Shown: positions 1 to 11,845, numbered from the stretch's first letter. The stretch: 64,000 nt of DNA from Turnera subulata (GCA_028386065.3 JAKUCV010001916.1:152814-216813), one strand, 5' to 3'. Translations and numbers: made by a program. The notes: a model not told the origin generated them from the letters alone.

Positions 1-636
1 TTTGGGATGTCGATCCCTGGGTTCTCTGATTTGGTCTGGCACCCGGAATGTGTTGATAACCAGGTTTGATCACTAGCTTATCCGTGACGAGGCCCGGAGA
101 AGATAAAATTGGATAATTGTATTTTACTCGAGTCTTTTGGATTTGTTTTGGTGGTTTTTACCTGTTTTGGACCTTGAGTATTTTAGTGTCCATATTGATC
201 GTCTTTCCATTGTCGTGAGCACTTCGGACTCACCCCTCACCTGCGGGCTTTCATCCCGTAGGATGAGTTATCTTTTGGTACAGGTTGGGTGCATTCCAGA
301 CAGGCTGCTGCGTTATCCCTTGGAAAGAGCTCGGATCCATAGTTTGCATTTGTGTCGCATACAGTGTTATGTGAGTTTTAAGTCTTCCGCTGTGCACTGT
401 TTTGTTATTGTTGGGCCATCGGGCCAGTTATGATATTTTATTGTTGGGCCGAGGGGCCAGATATATGAATTTTATATTTTGGGCTGTTGAGCCAGTTTGT
501 ATATGATGTTTGTTATTTTGAGCCGTTGGGCCGAGTTATTGTTGTATACACTGTATGCTTGGTCCTGTTTTGGTTGGGTCGTCATAGTTCCGGCACGTGT
601 TTACTGTGTACGGTAAATACGGGTCGGGACGTTTCA
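1..636 (+). mobile_element. 3' part of a plus-strand gypsy-type LTR (left end outside window)
   Basis: The plus strand here resembles the minus strand of 8,111-8,540, the 3' part of the gypsy 5' LTR. Shared blocks include the GTGAGCAC..CGGACTCACCCC stretch near 214-240, CTTCCGCTG near 382, and a terminal block (about 590-636) with GGTAAATACGG ending in GTTTCA. The stretch ends in CA at 636 and no primer-binding site follows, so it is either a 3' LTR or a solo LTR. The part before base 1 is not visible. The short ORFs here have no recognisable product. Confidence 0.6.
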
Positions 637-1849
637 TATATAATTTATAAAACCATATATATATTTTGCAAAAAATATAATTTATAATTATATAAGCATT
701 TCCTTTTTTTTTATTATTAATCGGGTTGGGCCAATTATAACTCACTGTGTAGGACTAACCAAGGCCTTGCTATAGCCCAGAGAGACCTAAGCAGCAGGCC
801 CAGGTCAGCAGCCCAAGCCAGAGCAAGCCCAAGCGCTGACCCGGTTGCTCAATCCGACCCGTGACCCACTTATTCGGGTCGTCCTCAACAGCCGGGTCTG
901 CTCACCTAGCTGCGGCGGTGGCGACGGCGGGAGCGCGAGGAGACAAGGTGCGCGGTCGGCGGCGCAAACAGATCGGGAAGAGGATGGCCGCAGGTGATGG
1001 TAGTGGAGGTTCAAGAAGAGGAGGTCGGGTCATCGGCGACAACTGCTTCCTTCGTCGGGCCGTTTTCGTCCGACCGTCTGTGCTGTTGCCCTGGCGCGAC
1101 GATGACGGTGCGACGAGATGGCTATGGCGGGGAGCGACGCGGATGGAAGCTGATCGTCTGTGTTCGCCGGCAGCAGCAGCAGGAGGAGGATGAGAGAGAG
1201 ATGGCGGCGACGGGTTCACGGTGGCAGAAAGGAAGAAAAGAAAAGAGAAGGAGAGGGGGTGACGTGGCAGCATCGGGTTAGGGGTTGTGTGTTGTGTTTT
1301 TTTTTTTTTTATTATTTCTTTCTGGTTTTGTGAAGAGGGATGGGATACTGGGTGCAGAGTTTTTGCAAAGGTGATGGAGGTGACACTGGCAGTAGGAAGA
1401 TGGTGGTGTGTGGTGTGCGTGGAAGCTGAAGAAATACTGATTAAATAGGCATACAAAAAAACTGGTAACACGGGTTACACAAGTAGTTCACAGGTGTCAC
1501 AGGAGAAGGCGGCTGAATAATTGAGCTGCATCAATTATATAGTACAGTGCAACATATGAGGTGTGACCCGCCTGGACCAGAAAATATCCAATATACCCCC
1601 TTATCTTTATTTCAGGTCCGTTAATTCGAGGATAAACCCGACTTTTCTAAAGATTTCTGGACCCGAAAAATCCCAACTTTTTTTTTTAAAATCCGTAGAA
1701 AAATCCCGAACGTGGGACAAGGCTCGGTTTCGGAATCCGATGCACGAATTACCATTAATTAATTACCTAAGATTAATTTTAATAGTAAATCACTGTATAA
1801 AAATTATTTACGATACTAGTAAAAATGCAAAATTATATGGGTTATTACA
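637..1849 (-). mobile_element. 5' half of a minus-strand gypsy-type LTR, truncated at 637
   Basis: Read on the minus strand this begins TGTAATAACCC at 1,849 and is a diverged relative of the LTR starts at 3,408 and 11,090. All three share the block with 'GGTCCGTTAATTCGAGG' (about 1,615-1,632 here), 'GGACCCGAAAAAT' and a GC-rich stretch (861-1,270). The other half is missing: at 636/637 it abuts the end of an oppositely oriented LTR. The likeliest reading is that the plus-strand LTR inserted into this one. The GC-rich ORFs here look exon-like but recur in all these LTRs, so they are element sequence and not a host gene. Confidence 0.55.
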
Positions 1850-2234
1850 GCAAACCTTGTGTTTAATATTTTAACTTAATCTTTGTAAAACATAAGCATG
1901 GTTTATAAAATTCAAAATAAATCTCCAAAGATTAATTTATTAAATATCATGGAAATAAAAGATGAATTTTTTTTAAATTATAATCAGTAAATTATTGTAA
2001 CAAAAATATCAAAGCAAGATAATGGTAATGCTACTACTAATGTTGATTAGGAGAATAAAATTATTAATGGTAAAAATAATAACAATAATAATAATTTAAA
2101 GAGTAGTCAAAGTAATAATGAAAAATGACTCGGATTGGTAAAATCCTTGATTAACCGCGATAAAATTTTATTAACCACAGTAAAAGTTAAAATAACTTGA
2201 TAAAAATCACAGAAATTTTATCCGAGTTATTGCA
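1850..2234. other. AT-rich stretch, no gene seen
   Basis: The sequence is AT-rich with ATA/ATT-rich tracts and lies between two LTR fragments of the same orientation. I see no coding potential. It may be diverged middle LTR sequence or old flanking DNA. Confidence 0.4.
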
Positions 2235-3408
2235 AATATAATTATTTATTTTATTTTTATTGTTTTTTCTTCCTTCCAGAATTTCTTTTCTTTCTTTTCT
2301 TTTTTTTTTCTTTTATTTTTTTTGGACTGGGCCCGTGAATAGTGCCAGCCAGGCCTGCACAGCACCAGGCCCAGACCTGAAGCTGAGGCTCTCGTGGCCA
2401 AACCCAACCAACCAAGAGCCCAAGCCCAACATCCAAAATACCCATCTGTTGACCCCTCAACATCCGGATCGGACCCACTGTGGCGGGTGGACCCGCACGC
2501 CATATCCATCTCCTGCACTCACCTCACAGTGGTGGTGGCGTGAGGTTGACGGCATGGAAGAGAAGGCGCGAGATCGAGGCGACGATGACCAAGGCGACGC
2601 GCTTCGGAGACGGAGAGAGGGCGGCGGCTGGCTTCGTCTGGGCGGGCGGCGACGATCTGCAGGCGGTCGTGACGAGAGAGGCCTGCAGCGGGGCAAGCTC
2701 ACTTGGCTTCCTTCGTTCGAACGGCGACGACGAAGGAACGGTGCAGTGCTCGGTGGTTCTCCGGTGGTGGCGGCGTCGGGGAAGAAAAAAAAAGGTGGTG
2801 GCGGCAGTGGTGAGGTGGCGGCAGCCCCTCCCTCTTGTCCCTTTTCTTTTTTTTTTTTATGTTTTCCTTTCTTTTCCTTTCTTTTCTCTTCTTTTTTTTC
2901 TAGTTGGTTTAGTGTTTGGTGTTGTGTGGTTTTGCAGGTTCTAGGGGATGGTTGCAGGCAACGAAGTTTTCTTTTTGCAGAAGGGAAAGGTTAGTGATGA
3001 TGCTGAGTGATGGGTGTGTTTTTGCAGGCAGAGGTGGAAATAAAACACGCAGTCACGGGCATCACAGGGAAGACAAGTCTTCACGTGCACACAGGAGAAA
3101 GACGACTGCATTATGCAGTCGTGTCTCGTCCGGACCAGAAAATATCAATAATACCCCCTTGACTTAATTCTGGTCCGTTAATTCGAGGTTATGCCTGACT
3201 TTTCTGAAGATTCTTGGACCCGAAAAATGCCAACTTTGGTCCTTAAAATCCGCAGAAAAATGCCGAACGTGGGGTAAGGGTTGGTTTTGGAATCCGATGC
3301 ATAATTTACTCTGAAATAATTACCCAAGATTATTTTACATGGTAAATTACTGTACAAAGCGTTTTACAGTCCGGTAAAAATATAATTTTTTTTACCCGGG
3401 CTGTTACA
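2235..3408 (-). repeat. 3' LTR of the gypsy element, truncated
   Basis: Aligns with 9,913-11,090 over its whole length and starts TGTAACAG on the minus strand, next to the polypurine tract. Similarity stops abruptly at 2,235/9,913, so about 1.8 kb of its 3' part is absent. It includes a pyrimidine-rich tract, a GC-rich exon-like block (2,520-2,830) and a second T-rich tract followed by TTTTGCAG. Confidence 0.85.
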
Positions 3409-3425
3409 GTCTACCCCCCTTAAAA
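3409..3425 (-). other. Polypurine tract of the gypsy element
   Basis: On the minus strand CTTTTAAGGGGGGTAGAC lies immediately before the TGTAACAG start of the 3' LTR. This is the position and composition expected for the plus-strand primer of reverse transcription. Confidence 0.85.
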
Positions 3426-3429
3426 GAAT

Positions 3430-4256
3430 TTCGTCCCCGAATTTCACTCCGAGCCGGTGAAAAGATGCGGATACTGGGACCGCATGTGCTCCTCGACTTC
3501 TCATGTTGACTCGTTAGCAGAATGCTTACTCCACTTGACCTTAACCGTAGGAATGGTACGGTTCCGCAACTGTCGTACTTCTCGAACAAGAATCTGTTCC
3601 GGCACTTCGGTGTAGGTAAGGTCTTCTACCACTTCAACATCCACTGGGGCCACAATATGACTAGGGTCTGATCGGTATCTCCTCAGTATAGAGACATGGA
3701 ACACGTCATGAATGTGTGATAGCTCATCAGGCAAAGACAACCTGTAAGCTAGTGGTCCAATTCTCTCTACAATCTCATATGGTCCGATGTACCTTGGACT
3801 CAGCTTCCCTCTTTTTCTGAACCTGATCACTCCTTTCCAGGGTGCAACTCTGAGAAAAACCTTGTCACCAACGTTATACTCCATCTCACGTCGGTGTTTG
3901 TCAGCATAGCTCTTCTGCCGATCCTGAGCATCTCTCATGCACTGTCTCACCATCTGGATCTTGTCCACTATCTGTTGGACTAACTCCGGTCCAATGATCA
4001 ATCTCATACCTTCCTCATCCCAACATACCGAACTTCTACACTTCCTCCCATAGAGAGCCTCAAAAGGTGGCATACCAATGCTGGAATGGTAACCGTTGTT
4101 ATAAGCAAACTCTGCCAAGGGTAGGTACTTATCCCAACTCCCACTGAAGTTAAGTGCACAAGCTCTAAGCATGTCCTCCAGTGTCTGTATGGTCCTCTCA
4201 GACTGTCCATCTTTCTGAGGATGAAAGGCAGTACTGAAGCTTAACTTAGTTCCCAA
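3430..4256 (-). pseudogene. Gypsy integrase C-terminal part and chromodomain
   Basis: The main frame covers 4,256-3,501 (251 codons). It begins inside the integrase core (FHPQKDGQSERTIQTLE, with the catalytic Glu region). The GPY/F-type module follows (KLSPRYIGPYEIVERIG), and then a chromodomain (LTYTEVPEQILVREVRQLRN...VKVKW). A frameshift near 3,500 cuts the chromodomain; its remainder reads on in another frame to about 3,430. Chromodomains steer chromovirus integration to marked heterochromatin. The upstream junction with the 4,241-5,728 frame is also a frameshift. This is a dead copy. Confidence 0.9.
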
Positions 4257-6174
4257 AGCAGTTTGTAAACTCTTCCAGAAACATGATGTGATCTGGGATC
4301 TCTGTCTAAGACTATGGACTTTGGAATCCCATGTAGTCTCACAATCTCAGCAGCATACTTACCCGCCAATGTGTCCATGGTATCAGTCTGGCGGATAGGA
4401 AGAAAATAAGCCGATTTTATTAATCGGTCAACGAAGACCCAAATAGCATCATGCTGCCTCCGAGTCATCGGCAAACCAATCACAAAATCCATAGTGATCA
4501 TCTCCCACTTCCACTCCGGTATTGTCAACGATCTCATCTTGCCTGTTGGAGTCTGATGTTCGACTTTCACCTGCTGGCAAGTAATGCATCTTGCGACATA
4601 CTCCGCTACATCCTTCTTCATACGAGGCCACCAGAAATGACTCTTCAGGTTCTGATACATCTTGGTGCTTCCAGGATGCATCGCATATGGCGTCATATGA
4701 CCTTCCTCTAGGATCTGACTACCCAAATTACTGACATTGGGTACACATACCCGTTTCCCAATCATCAGTGCTCCATCATCAGCTATACGAAACTTGTCTT
4801 CCTTTCCACTCCTTACTCCTTCCTTTAGCTTGACTAGGTCGGGATCTCCATCTTGTAACTCCACTATCCATCCTCTTAGGTTAGACTTGACACTTATATG
4901 TGCCAGTAAAGCTCCTGCATCATCCACTGTCAAGTCAACTCCCAGCTTCCTTAACTCGATAAGTGAAAACATTGAGTAACTAGTAGAGGAAACATCCGGT
5001 TGTCTCCGGCTCAAAGCATCAGCTACCACATTAGCCTTCCCTGGGTGATACTCGATAGTACAATCATAATCATTAAGCAACTCAACCCAACGTCTTTGTC
5101 GCAGGTTAAGCTCCTTCTGAGTCTTGATGTACTTAAGGCTTTTGTGGTCGGTGAAGATTTGGCACTTCTCTCCAAACAAATAGTGTCTCCAAATCTTCAA
5201 AGCCAAGATCACAGCTGCTATCTCAAGATCATGAGTCGGGTAGTTCTTCTCATGAGTCCTTAGCTGTCTAGAGGCATAAGCAATCACTCGTCCTTTTTGC
5301 ATCAATACAGCTCCTAAACCAAGTCCTGATGCGTCACAAAACAGCACGTACTCAACTCCTGGCTTCGGTACTGTTACCACTGGTGCCGTAGTCACCTTCT
5401 TCTTAAGCTCCTCAAAACTCCGTTGGCACTCCGAGCTCCAAAAAAAAGCTTGTTCTTTCCTCAATAGCTTAGTCATGGGACTGGCTAATAAGGAAAAACC
5501 TTCTATGAACCTCCGATAATATCCTGCAAGGCCAAGAAAACTCCTGACTTCGGACACATTCTTAGGAGGCTCCCACTCCAACACAGCCTTAACTTTGGCA
5601 GGATCGACCTTTATTCCATCTCCGCCTACTACATGTCCGAGGAAGGAAACTTCTCCAAGCCAAAATTCACACTTGCTGAATTTGGCATACAGCTGCTTCT
5701 CCCGTAACCTTTGAAGCACTATCCTCAAATACTCTTCGTGCTCTTCCTTGCTCTTAAAGTAGATATATCGTTGATCAAGACCACAACGAACTTATCCAAA
5801 AACTCGTTCAAGACCAAGTGCATCAAGCATATGAACACTGCTGGTGCATTGGTCAATCTGAACGGTGCCACTGTGAACTCGAAATGACCATACCGTGTGC
5901 GAAAAGCTGTCTTCGGTATGTCCTTCTCCGAAATCTTGATCTGGTGATAGCCCGATCGGAGATCAATCTTTGAAAACACCGTTGCTCCTTGAAGCTGGTC
6001 GAAAAGATCATCAATCCTCAGTAACGGGTACTTGTTCTTGATTGTCACCTTGTTGATCTGACGATAGTCTACACATATACGCAGACTACCATCCTTCTTC
6101 TTCACGAACAAAACTGGTGCACCCCATGGTGAGGTACTAGGTCTGATGAAACCTTTCTCTAGTAGTTCGTCTAG
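4241..6174 (-). pseudogene. Gypsy reverse transcriptase, RNase H and integrase N-terminal half
   Basis: The RT frame 6,111-5,725 has [19 protein letters not shown] and [13 protein letters not shown]. The active-site motif reads VVVLINDIS, where the family has IDD, so one catalytic Asp is replaced by Asn. A frameshift near 5,730 leads to the 5,728-4,241 frame with the RT thumb ([15 protein letters not shown]), RNase H ([36 protein letters not shown]) and the integrase zinc-binding region ([18 protein letters not shown]...CITCQQVK) plus the start of the core (MDFVIGLP). A stop lies between the protease frame and RT (about 6,175). Inactive by sequence. Confidence 0.92.
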
Positions 6175-7130
6175 CTACTTCTTCAGCTCCTGAAGCTCTG
6201 TTGGTGCCATCCTGTATGGTGCCATCGAGATAGGTGTAACTCCAAGTACTAGCTCGATGGTGTACTCAACCTCTCTATCGGGTGGCAAACCTGGTAGATC
6301 ATCTGGAAAAACATCAACAAACTCCCTCACACCTAATACATCCTCCGGGGTAGGGTCTTGTGTCTCTCCGCCTGGAATGTGGGTCAGCAAAGCATCCGGT
6401 CCACGTTGCTTCATTCCGTAGCCCTGGGTAGCAGAGATCCTACATGTGGTTGTAGTTCTTTCCACTCCGGACAAAACAATCGACCGATCTTCGGCAGATG
6501 TCAACCTCACTTGCTTAGCTCGACAATCCACCAAAGCTCGATACTTCGACAACCAATCCATGCCTAGGATTATATCAAATCCTCCCATGTTCATGACAAT
6601 AAGTCGAGCAGGAAAGGTTTCATTCTCGAATACTAGCGGCACATCTTTACAAACTCTATCTAGCCTCACTATGATGCCTGCGGGTAATCTAACCCTCATC
6701 GGTTTTTCTAAGGATACATCTTCATAGTTATGTTGCATGGCATAGGTTTGAGCAATAAAAGAATGTGTAGCTCCAGGATCAATTAATGTGAAAGCAACAC
6801 TACCATATACTGTAAAGATACCTGCTATGACTTGAGCAGCATCAGGGTCCTCTTCCGCGGTGATAACAAAAGCTCTAGGAACTGCTGTGCTCTGGTTAGC
6901 TCTAGATTGGGTCCTTGCGGAAGGGTTCCCACGACCACGACCTTGTCCTTGTCCTTGTGCTCTAGATCAACCTGGCACACTAGCCACAGAGGCCTGAACT
7001 GTTGGTGCCAGTGCAGAGTTACTGACTCTCCCAAGCTTCGGGCATGCACAACGGTAATGTCCCAACTCATTGCACTCAAAGCATCTGACTGATGATATGG
7101 GGCGTCGGAAGCGGTTTTCTCTAGAACTAG
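6175..7130 (-). pseudogene. Gypsy gag zinc knuckle and aspartic protease
   Basis: The minus-strand frame near 7,085-7,030 encodes CFECNELGHYRCACPKLG, a CCHC-type nucleic-acid-binding knuckle. A stop follows it. The protease signature LIDPGATHSFI lies near 6,795-6,760, and the open frame 6,738-6,175 carries the rest of the protease (GFDIILGMDWLSKY) up to the RT linker (DLPGLPPDREVEY). The DPG variant of the D-S/T-G motif is common in this clade. Breaks are the stop after the knuckle and the stop near 6,175. Confidence 0.85.
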
Positions 7131-7910
7131 TCACTCCAGGACCACTTCACCCTCCAGTCGAGGCTCCGCGGTTGTTAGTCCAACCACGTCCATAAGTCGT
7201 CGACTGGTACTGTCCTCGTCCAACTGCAGGTGCACTAGCGGTGTATTTCTCTTCCGGCAATACTCCTGTTGATCACGCCAGGTGACTTCGGCCTTCTGAG
7301 CATCCCTTACCATGTCCTGATATCCAGCATAGTCCTTACATCCCATGATAGCTCGGATGTCAGGATGTAAACCTCTCCAAAAACGTTGGCATCTGGCTTT
7401 GGTAGTGGCTACCAGATCTCCAACATACAGGGACAAGCGATCAAACTTCTTCTCGTACTCCGTCACGGTCACACCATCCTGGTGCAATTCCAGGAATTCG
7501 TGCCGCATGCGCTCCTGAAATTCATTAGTAATGAACTTGTCCTTGAACAAGGCTGTGAACTCAGCCCAAGGCATTACCACTGGTTTTGGCAGGTCTCTTA
7601 TGGTAGATTCCTACCATGTTGCTGCTTCCTCACGGAAAAGAGAAGTGGCATAGTTCGCCCACTGGTCGGTCATGCACTTGATATTAAGCATGACCCTGGC
7701 AATCTGACGTAGCCACTCGTCTGCCTCACGAGGATCAGTCGCTCCTGAAAAAGGCTCAGCTCCAAGCTCAGATAGCTTGGTAAAGACAGGGTCCTCGACT
7801 GGTCCCCCAGCTGTCTGTCGGTGAAGAATCTGGGTCATCATATGCATCATCTGCAGGGACATCTGGTATGGCATACCCGGTACCCCATCGTAGACATGTG
7901 GATCTTCCAT
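7131..7910 (-). pseudogene. Gypsy gag (capsid region)
   Basis: Starts at the ATG at 7,910. The first segment (7,910-7,611, 99 codons) ends at an in-frame stop after FREEAATW. The second segment (7,580-7,131, 149 codons) continues with the retrotransposon gag region (AEFTALFKDKF, EYEKKFDRLSLYV, RFWRGLHPDIRA). The capsid protein would package the element RNA. One stop separates the halves. No close host neighbour; it is internal to the element. Confidence 0.88.
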
Positions 7911-8095
7911 GTAGGCATGCGGTTAACCGATTGACACTTGGTCCTCTTCCAAGTGCTTTTGAGCGGCATGCTGGTGTCCCTCAGCCGGATCCACTCGTCC
8001 TACCTATATGAAGATATATGCATGAGTATTATATTTATAACATGTGGAGCAGGATATGCACAAACAATCAAACAACAACCAAGGACCTACAGCCT

Positions 8096-8107
8096 GCTCC
8101 GCTACCA
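8096..8107 (-). other. Primer-binding site of the gypsy element
   Basis: On the minus strand TGGTAGCGGAGC starts three bases after the CA end of the 5' LTR (8,111). It resembles the usual plant initiator-Met site but differs at two positions. The identical 12-mer occurs in the three Copia elements of this window. Confidence 0.8.
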
Positions 8108-8710
8108 AAATGAAATGCCCCGATCCGTATTTACCGTTATACAAAGCAAACACGTGGGACCACATACTATTATAGTAACCGCAGTAGTAAACACCACAAC
8201 CAACAGTATTAATACAATAAAAGTACATAATACATCAACAATACTTGTCCCGGCACGGGAACATTATTACAACAAACAACCGAATCATGAAATTAAATGC
8301 AAGCAGCGGAAGTCTTAATACAACACAACAATAGGCAACAGTATAAACATGATGCAACGCAGGATGGATCCGGGCCTGGCAGAGGGTGCGCCACAGCTTG
8401 CCTCGAATGTACCTGAGCTACGCACAATCAAACTACGCAACCAGGTCACGCAGGCGAGGGGTGAGTCCGACGTGCTCACCGGGTAAAATCCATAAGCAAA
8501 TGTACATACACAATAACCGTAAGTAAACCAAGACACATCAACAGCAATTACCTAAGGTTCACATGAACCCTAAATAACACACTCTGTGATTCTAGACACG
8601 CTACACCAATTTTATTATCAGGGTCCCTATCACTAGTTAAATGATGGTCGTCACATGGTAGTCAAGCTAGCTAGCCCGTGGACCCCGCCCTGGTACCTCC
8701 ACGTATAACT

Positions 8711-8814
8711 GGCACAGACAGGGAGCAGACCCCAAGCGCACTCTCCCCCAGCGCCTAAAATAAAAAATTGGTACAGACAGGGAGCAGACCCCAAGCACAC
8801 TCTCCCCCAACACC
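8711..8814. repeat. 45-bp direct repeat inside the gypsy LTR
   Basis: Two copies, at 8,711-8,755 and 8,770-8,814, each contain CAGACAGGGAGCAGACCCCA followed by ACTCTCCCCCA. They differ at a few positions and are separated by a short A/T-rich linker. Confidence 0.85.
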
Positions 8815-8912
8815 ATAAAAGTAAAACTACCATCTGGCTATTCCAACATTTAACTGTGATTTACTAGAAGTCTAAGTGTGACCAGTTTTTATTATTCCTA
8901 GTTACTTAATTC

Positions 8913-9453
8913 CTATCATCCTCCATTATCTCATTATCCCGAGCAGGCTCACAGCCTCTCCGCTCGTTTGGATAATATGAGCTTATTTCAACTAGTACCC
9001 TCGGTACTCTACAGTTTTCACAGCCAACAACAACAGAAATATTCTACTAATACCAACAATTCTACTATTACCAATAACATCAACAGTAGCATCAATTCAA
9101 CAACATCAACGACAACAAATTCCAATTAAATTCATCTCACAACAACTATTCACAGCCACAAAGAATTATTCAAGCATATAACNCTATCATCCTCCATTAT
9201 CTCATTATCCCGAGCAGGCTCACAGCCTCTCCGCTCGTTTGGATAATATGAGCTTATTTCAACTAGTACCCTCGGTACTCTACAGTTTTCACAGCCAACA
9301 ACAACAGAAATATTCTACTAATACCAACAATTCTACTATTACCAATAACATCAACAGTAGCATCAATTCAACAACATCAACGACAACAAATTCCAATTAA
9401 ATTCATCTCACAACAACTATTCACAGCCACAAAGAATTATTCAAGCATATAAC
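8913..9453. other. Identical 270-bp copies flanking a single N (probable assembly artefact)
   Basis: 8,913-9,182 and 9,184-9,453 appear identical base for base and are separated only by an N at 9,183. A true duplication of this age inside a degenerate LTR should have diverged. A gap whose overlapping ends were not merged is the simpler explanation. Confidence 0.88.
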
Positions 9454-11090
9454 ACAACAGCAACTTGGTACTACGGCAGTATATAAATATTTACTTATCC
9501 TTACCTTAGCCGGTTTCTACTCCTGAAAGTCCTCGAAGTGTTCCGGCTCAGGCTCCTCAGGGTACTGCTCGTTATCAACTCCTATATCATACAACAATTT
9601 ATGCACATATAAGATGATATGCAGATGCTTGACTATTACTGTAAGCCGTAAAACAACTACTGCGCTAATTCGGTAATTTCCCCAGTTTATTCCCATTATC
9701 ATCATCATTCACCATTTATTTCAAGTGTCAAAAATACCATACTGATCCCGGTTATTATTCTGGTACGTATTTACTTTGATAATACCCTTTTTAATTTATT
9801 TTCCTTGAGTATGTACTTTCCAAAATATTATTATTTACCATATATTTACATATTCCAAAGTAACTATTTTTCATTTAATATCCATATATTTTCTAAATTA
9901 TTCCAATATACCAATATAATTATTTATTTTATTTTTATTGTTTTTTCTTCCTTCCAGAATTTATTTTTTTCTTTTCTTTTCTTTTTTTTTTTACTGGACT
10001 AGGCCCGTGAATAGTGCCAGCCAGGCCTGCACAACACCAAGCCCAACCAACCAAGAGCCCAAGCCCAACATCCAAAATACCCATCTGTTGACCCATCAAC
10101 ATCCGGATCGGACCCACTGTGGCGGGTCGACCCGCACGCCATATCCATCTCTTGCACTCACCTCACAGTGGCGGTGGCGCGAGGTTGACGACGAGGGTGG
10201 CTGCTTGACGGCACGGAAGAGGAGGCGCGAGATCGAGGCAACGGTGACCAAGGCGACGCGCTTCGGAGACGGAGAGAGGGCGGCGGCTAGCTTCGTCTGG
10301 GCGGGCGGTGACGATCTGCAGGCGGTCGTGACGAGAGAGGCCGGCAGCGGGGCGAGCTCACTTGGCTTCCTTCGTTCGAACGGCGGCGGCGAAGGAACAG
10401 TGCGGTGCTCGGTGGTTCTCGGGTGGTGGCGGCGTCGGGGAAGAAAAAAAAGGTGGTGGCGGCGTTGGTGAGGTGGCGGTAGCCCCTCCCTCTTGTCCCT
10501 TTTCTTTTTTTTTTTGTTTCTTTTCTTTTTTTATTTTTTTGTTTTCCTTTCTTTTCCTTACTTTTCTGTTCTTTTTTTTTTCTGGTTGGTTTAGTGTTTG
10601 GTGTTGTGTGGTTTTGCAGGTTCAAGGGGATGGTTGCAGGCAGCGAAGTTTTCTTTTTGCAGAAGGGAAAGGTTAGTGATGATGCTGAGTGATGGGTGTG
10701 TTTTTGCAGGCAGAGGTGGAAATAAAACACGCAGTCACGGGCATCACAGGGAAGACAAGTCTTCACGTGCACACAGGAGCAAGGCGGCTGCATTATGCAG
10801 TCGTGTCCCGTCCGGACTAGAAAATATCAATAATACCCCCTTGACTTAATTCTGGTCCGTTAATTCGAGGTTAAGCCTGACTTTTCTGAAGATTCCTGGA
10901 CCCGAAAAATTCCAACTTTGATCCGTAAAATCCGCAGAAAAATCCCGAGCGTGGGGTAAGGGTCGGTTTCGGAATCCGATGCATAATTTACCCTGAAATA
11001 ATTACCCAAGATTATTTTACACGGTAAATTACTGTACAAAGCGTTTTACAGTCTGGTAAAAATATAAATTTTTTTACCCGGACTGTTACA

Positions 11091-11845
11091 GAAACTAAGT
11101 AACTAAAATAATTACTAAGTAGAAAGAGAAAAATTTAAAACTGGGTTTTGTTTCTTTTGACCGATGACATGCACCGGCATTACGAATACACTACGAACAA
11201 ATAATTACTAGGTTTTTCTTTTATCACGGGAATATATATACCCAACCACGTCTTGTCCTAAAGAAGAGGTCTTTAATTTTGTTTCTTTAATCGTGCGTTC
11301 TATATAGAACATAGCCGTAAATCAGGGAGAACTAATTATCTTGTATTCTTGTTGGTGGATTTTTTCCATCCCACCTAATCATATCAATATTTGACAAATC
11401 GATTTCGACGCTGAGAGTGGATGGGGTAATGTGTATATCCGTACGAGAGCGAGTCTATATTAGCAAAAGAACTCAATACACACGAAAGATGCTCCGATTT
11501 GAAACATTCAAAATCCTTTTGCATCAAAAAAAATTCAAAATCCTTTCCCTCACCAATAATTACGATATATACATATGTTGTAGCATCCAAAAAAACAAAT
11601 ATATGTATATGCAGATTAAATTATTGAAACATATATATTTGATTTAAGCCTGAGAAGAAGGAAGGTGTAAGTGATGTTTTTAACACATTAAGACTTTTCA
11701 CTGTTAAGGAACTAAGCCTGAACAAGAATGCAGAATTATCACGATAACTAAAAGTCTAAAACTGAAAAAGTTGAATTTGAAGCAGATGGCAAGAAAGTCA
11801 TGACCGCGAGCCCAAGCTTTCCGTAATTAATGCACATGCAACCCC
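11091..11845. other. Spacer and upstream region of the first PI-1 gene
   Basis: AT-rich DNA with pieces shared with the other PI-1 repeat units, for example the 'GACTTTTCACTgTTAAGGAAC' block at about 11,692 and 'TATCACG' near 11,738. No other gene seen. Confidence 0.6.

Larger units (their letters stand above)
2235..11090 (-). mobile_element. Ty3/gypsy chromovirus (Tekay/Del-like) retrotransposon, degenerate
   Basis: A minus-strand LTR retrotransposon. Its 5' LTR is at 8,111-11,090, the primer-binding site at 8,096-8,107, gag-pol at about 7,910-3,430, the polypurine tract at 3,409-3,425, and what remains of the 3' LTR at 2,235-3,408. Domain order is gag, zinc knuckle, protease, RT, RNase H, integrase, chromodomain, which is diagnostic of chromoviruses. 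Stops and frameshifts in gag, RT and integrase make it non-autonomous. The outer flank at 11,091 reads GAAAC. No matching target-site duplication can be tested because the other LTR end is missing. Confidence 0.9.
8111..11090 (-). repeat. 5' LTR of the gypsy element
   Basis: On the minus strand it starts TGTAACAG (11,090) and ends GGCATTTCA (8,111), so it has TG...CA ends. The 2,980 bp include an extra 270-bp copy plus one N that looks like an assembly artefact (8,913-9,453). The outer 1,178 bp match 2,235-3,408. The inner part holds a 45-bp direct repeat (8,711-8,755 and 8,770-8,814). Confidence 0.88.

Noticed and set aside
2260..2994. 244-codon ORF and overlapping GC-rich ORFs in the gypsy LTR
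   Set aside because: They lie wholly in LTR sequence repeated at 9,938-10,471 with shifted frames, include poly-T-encoded Phe runs, and match no gene family.
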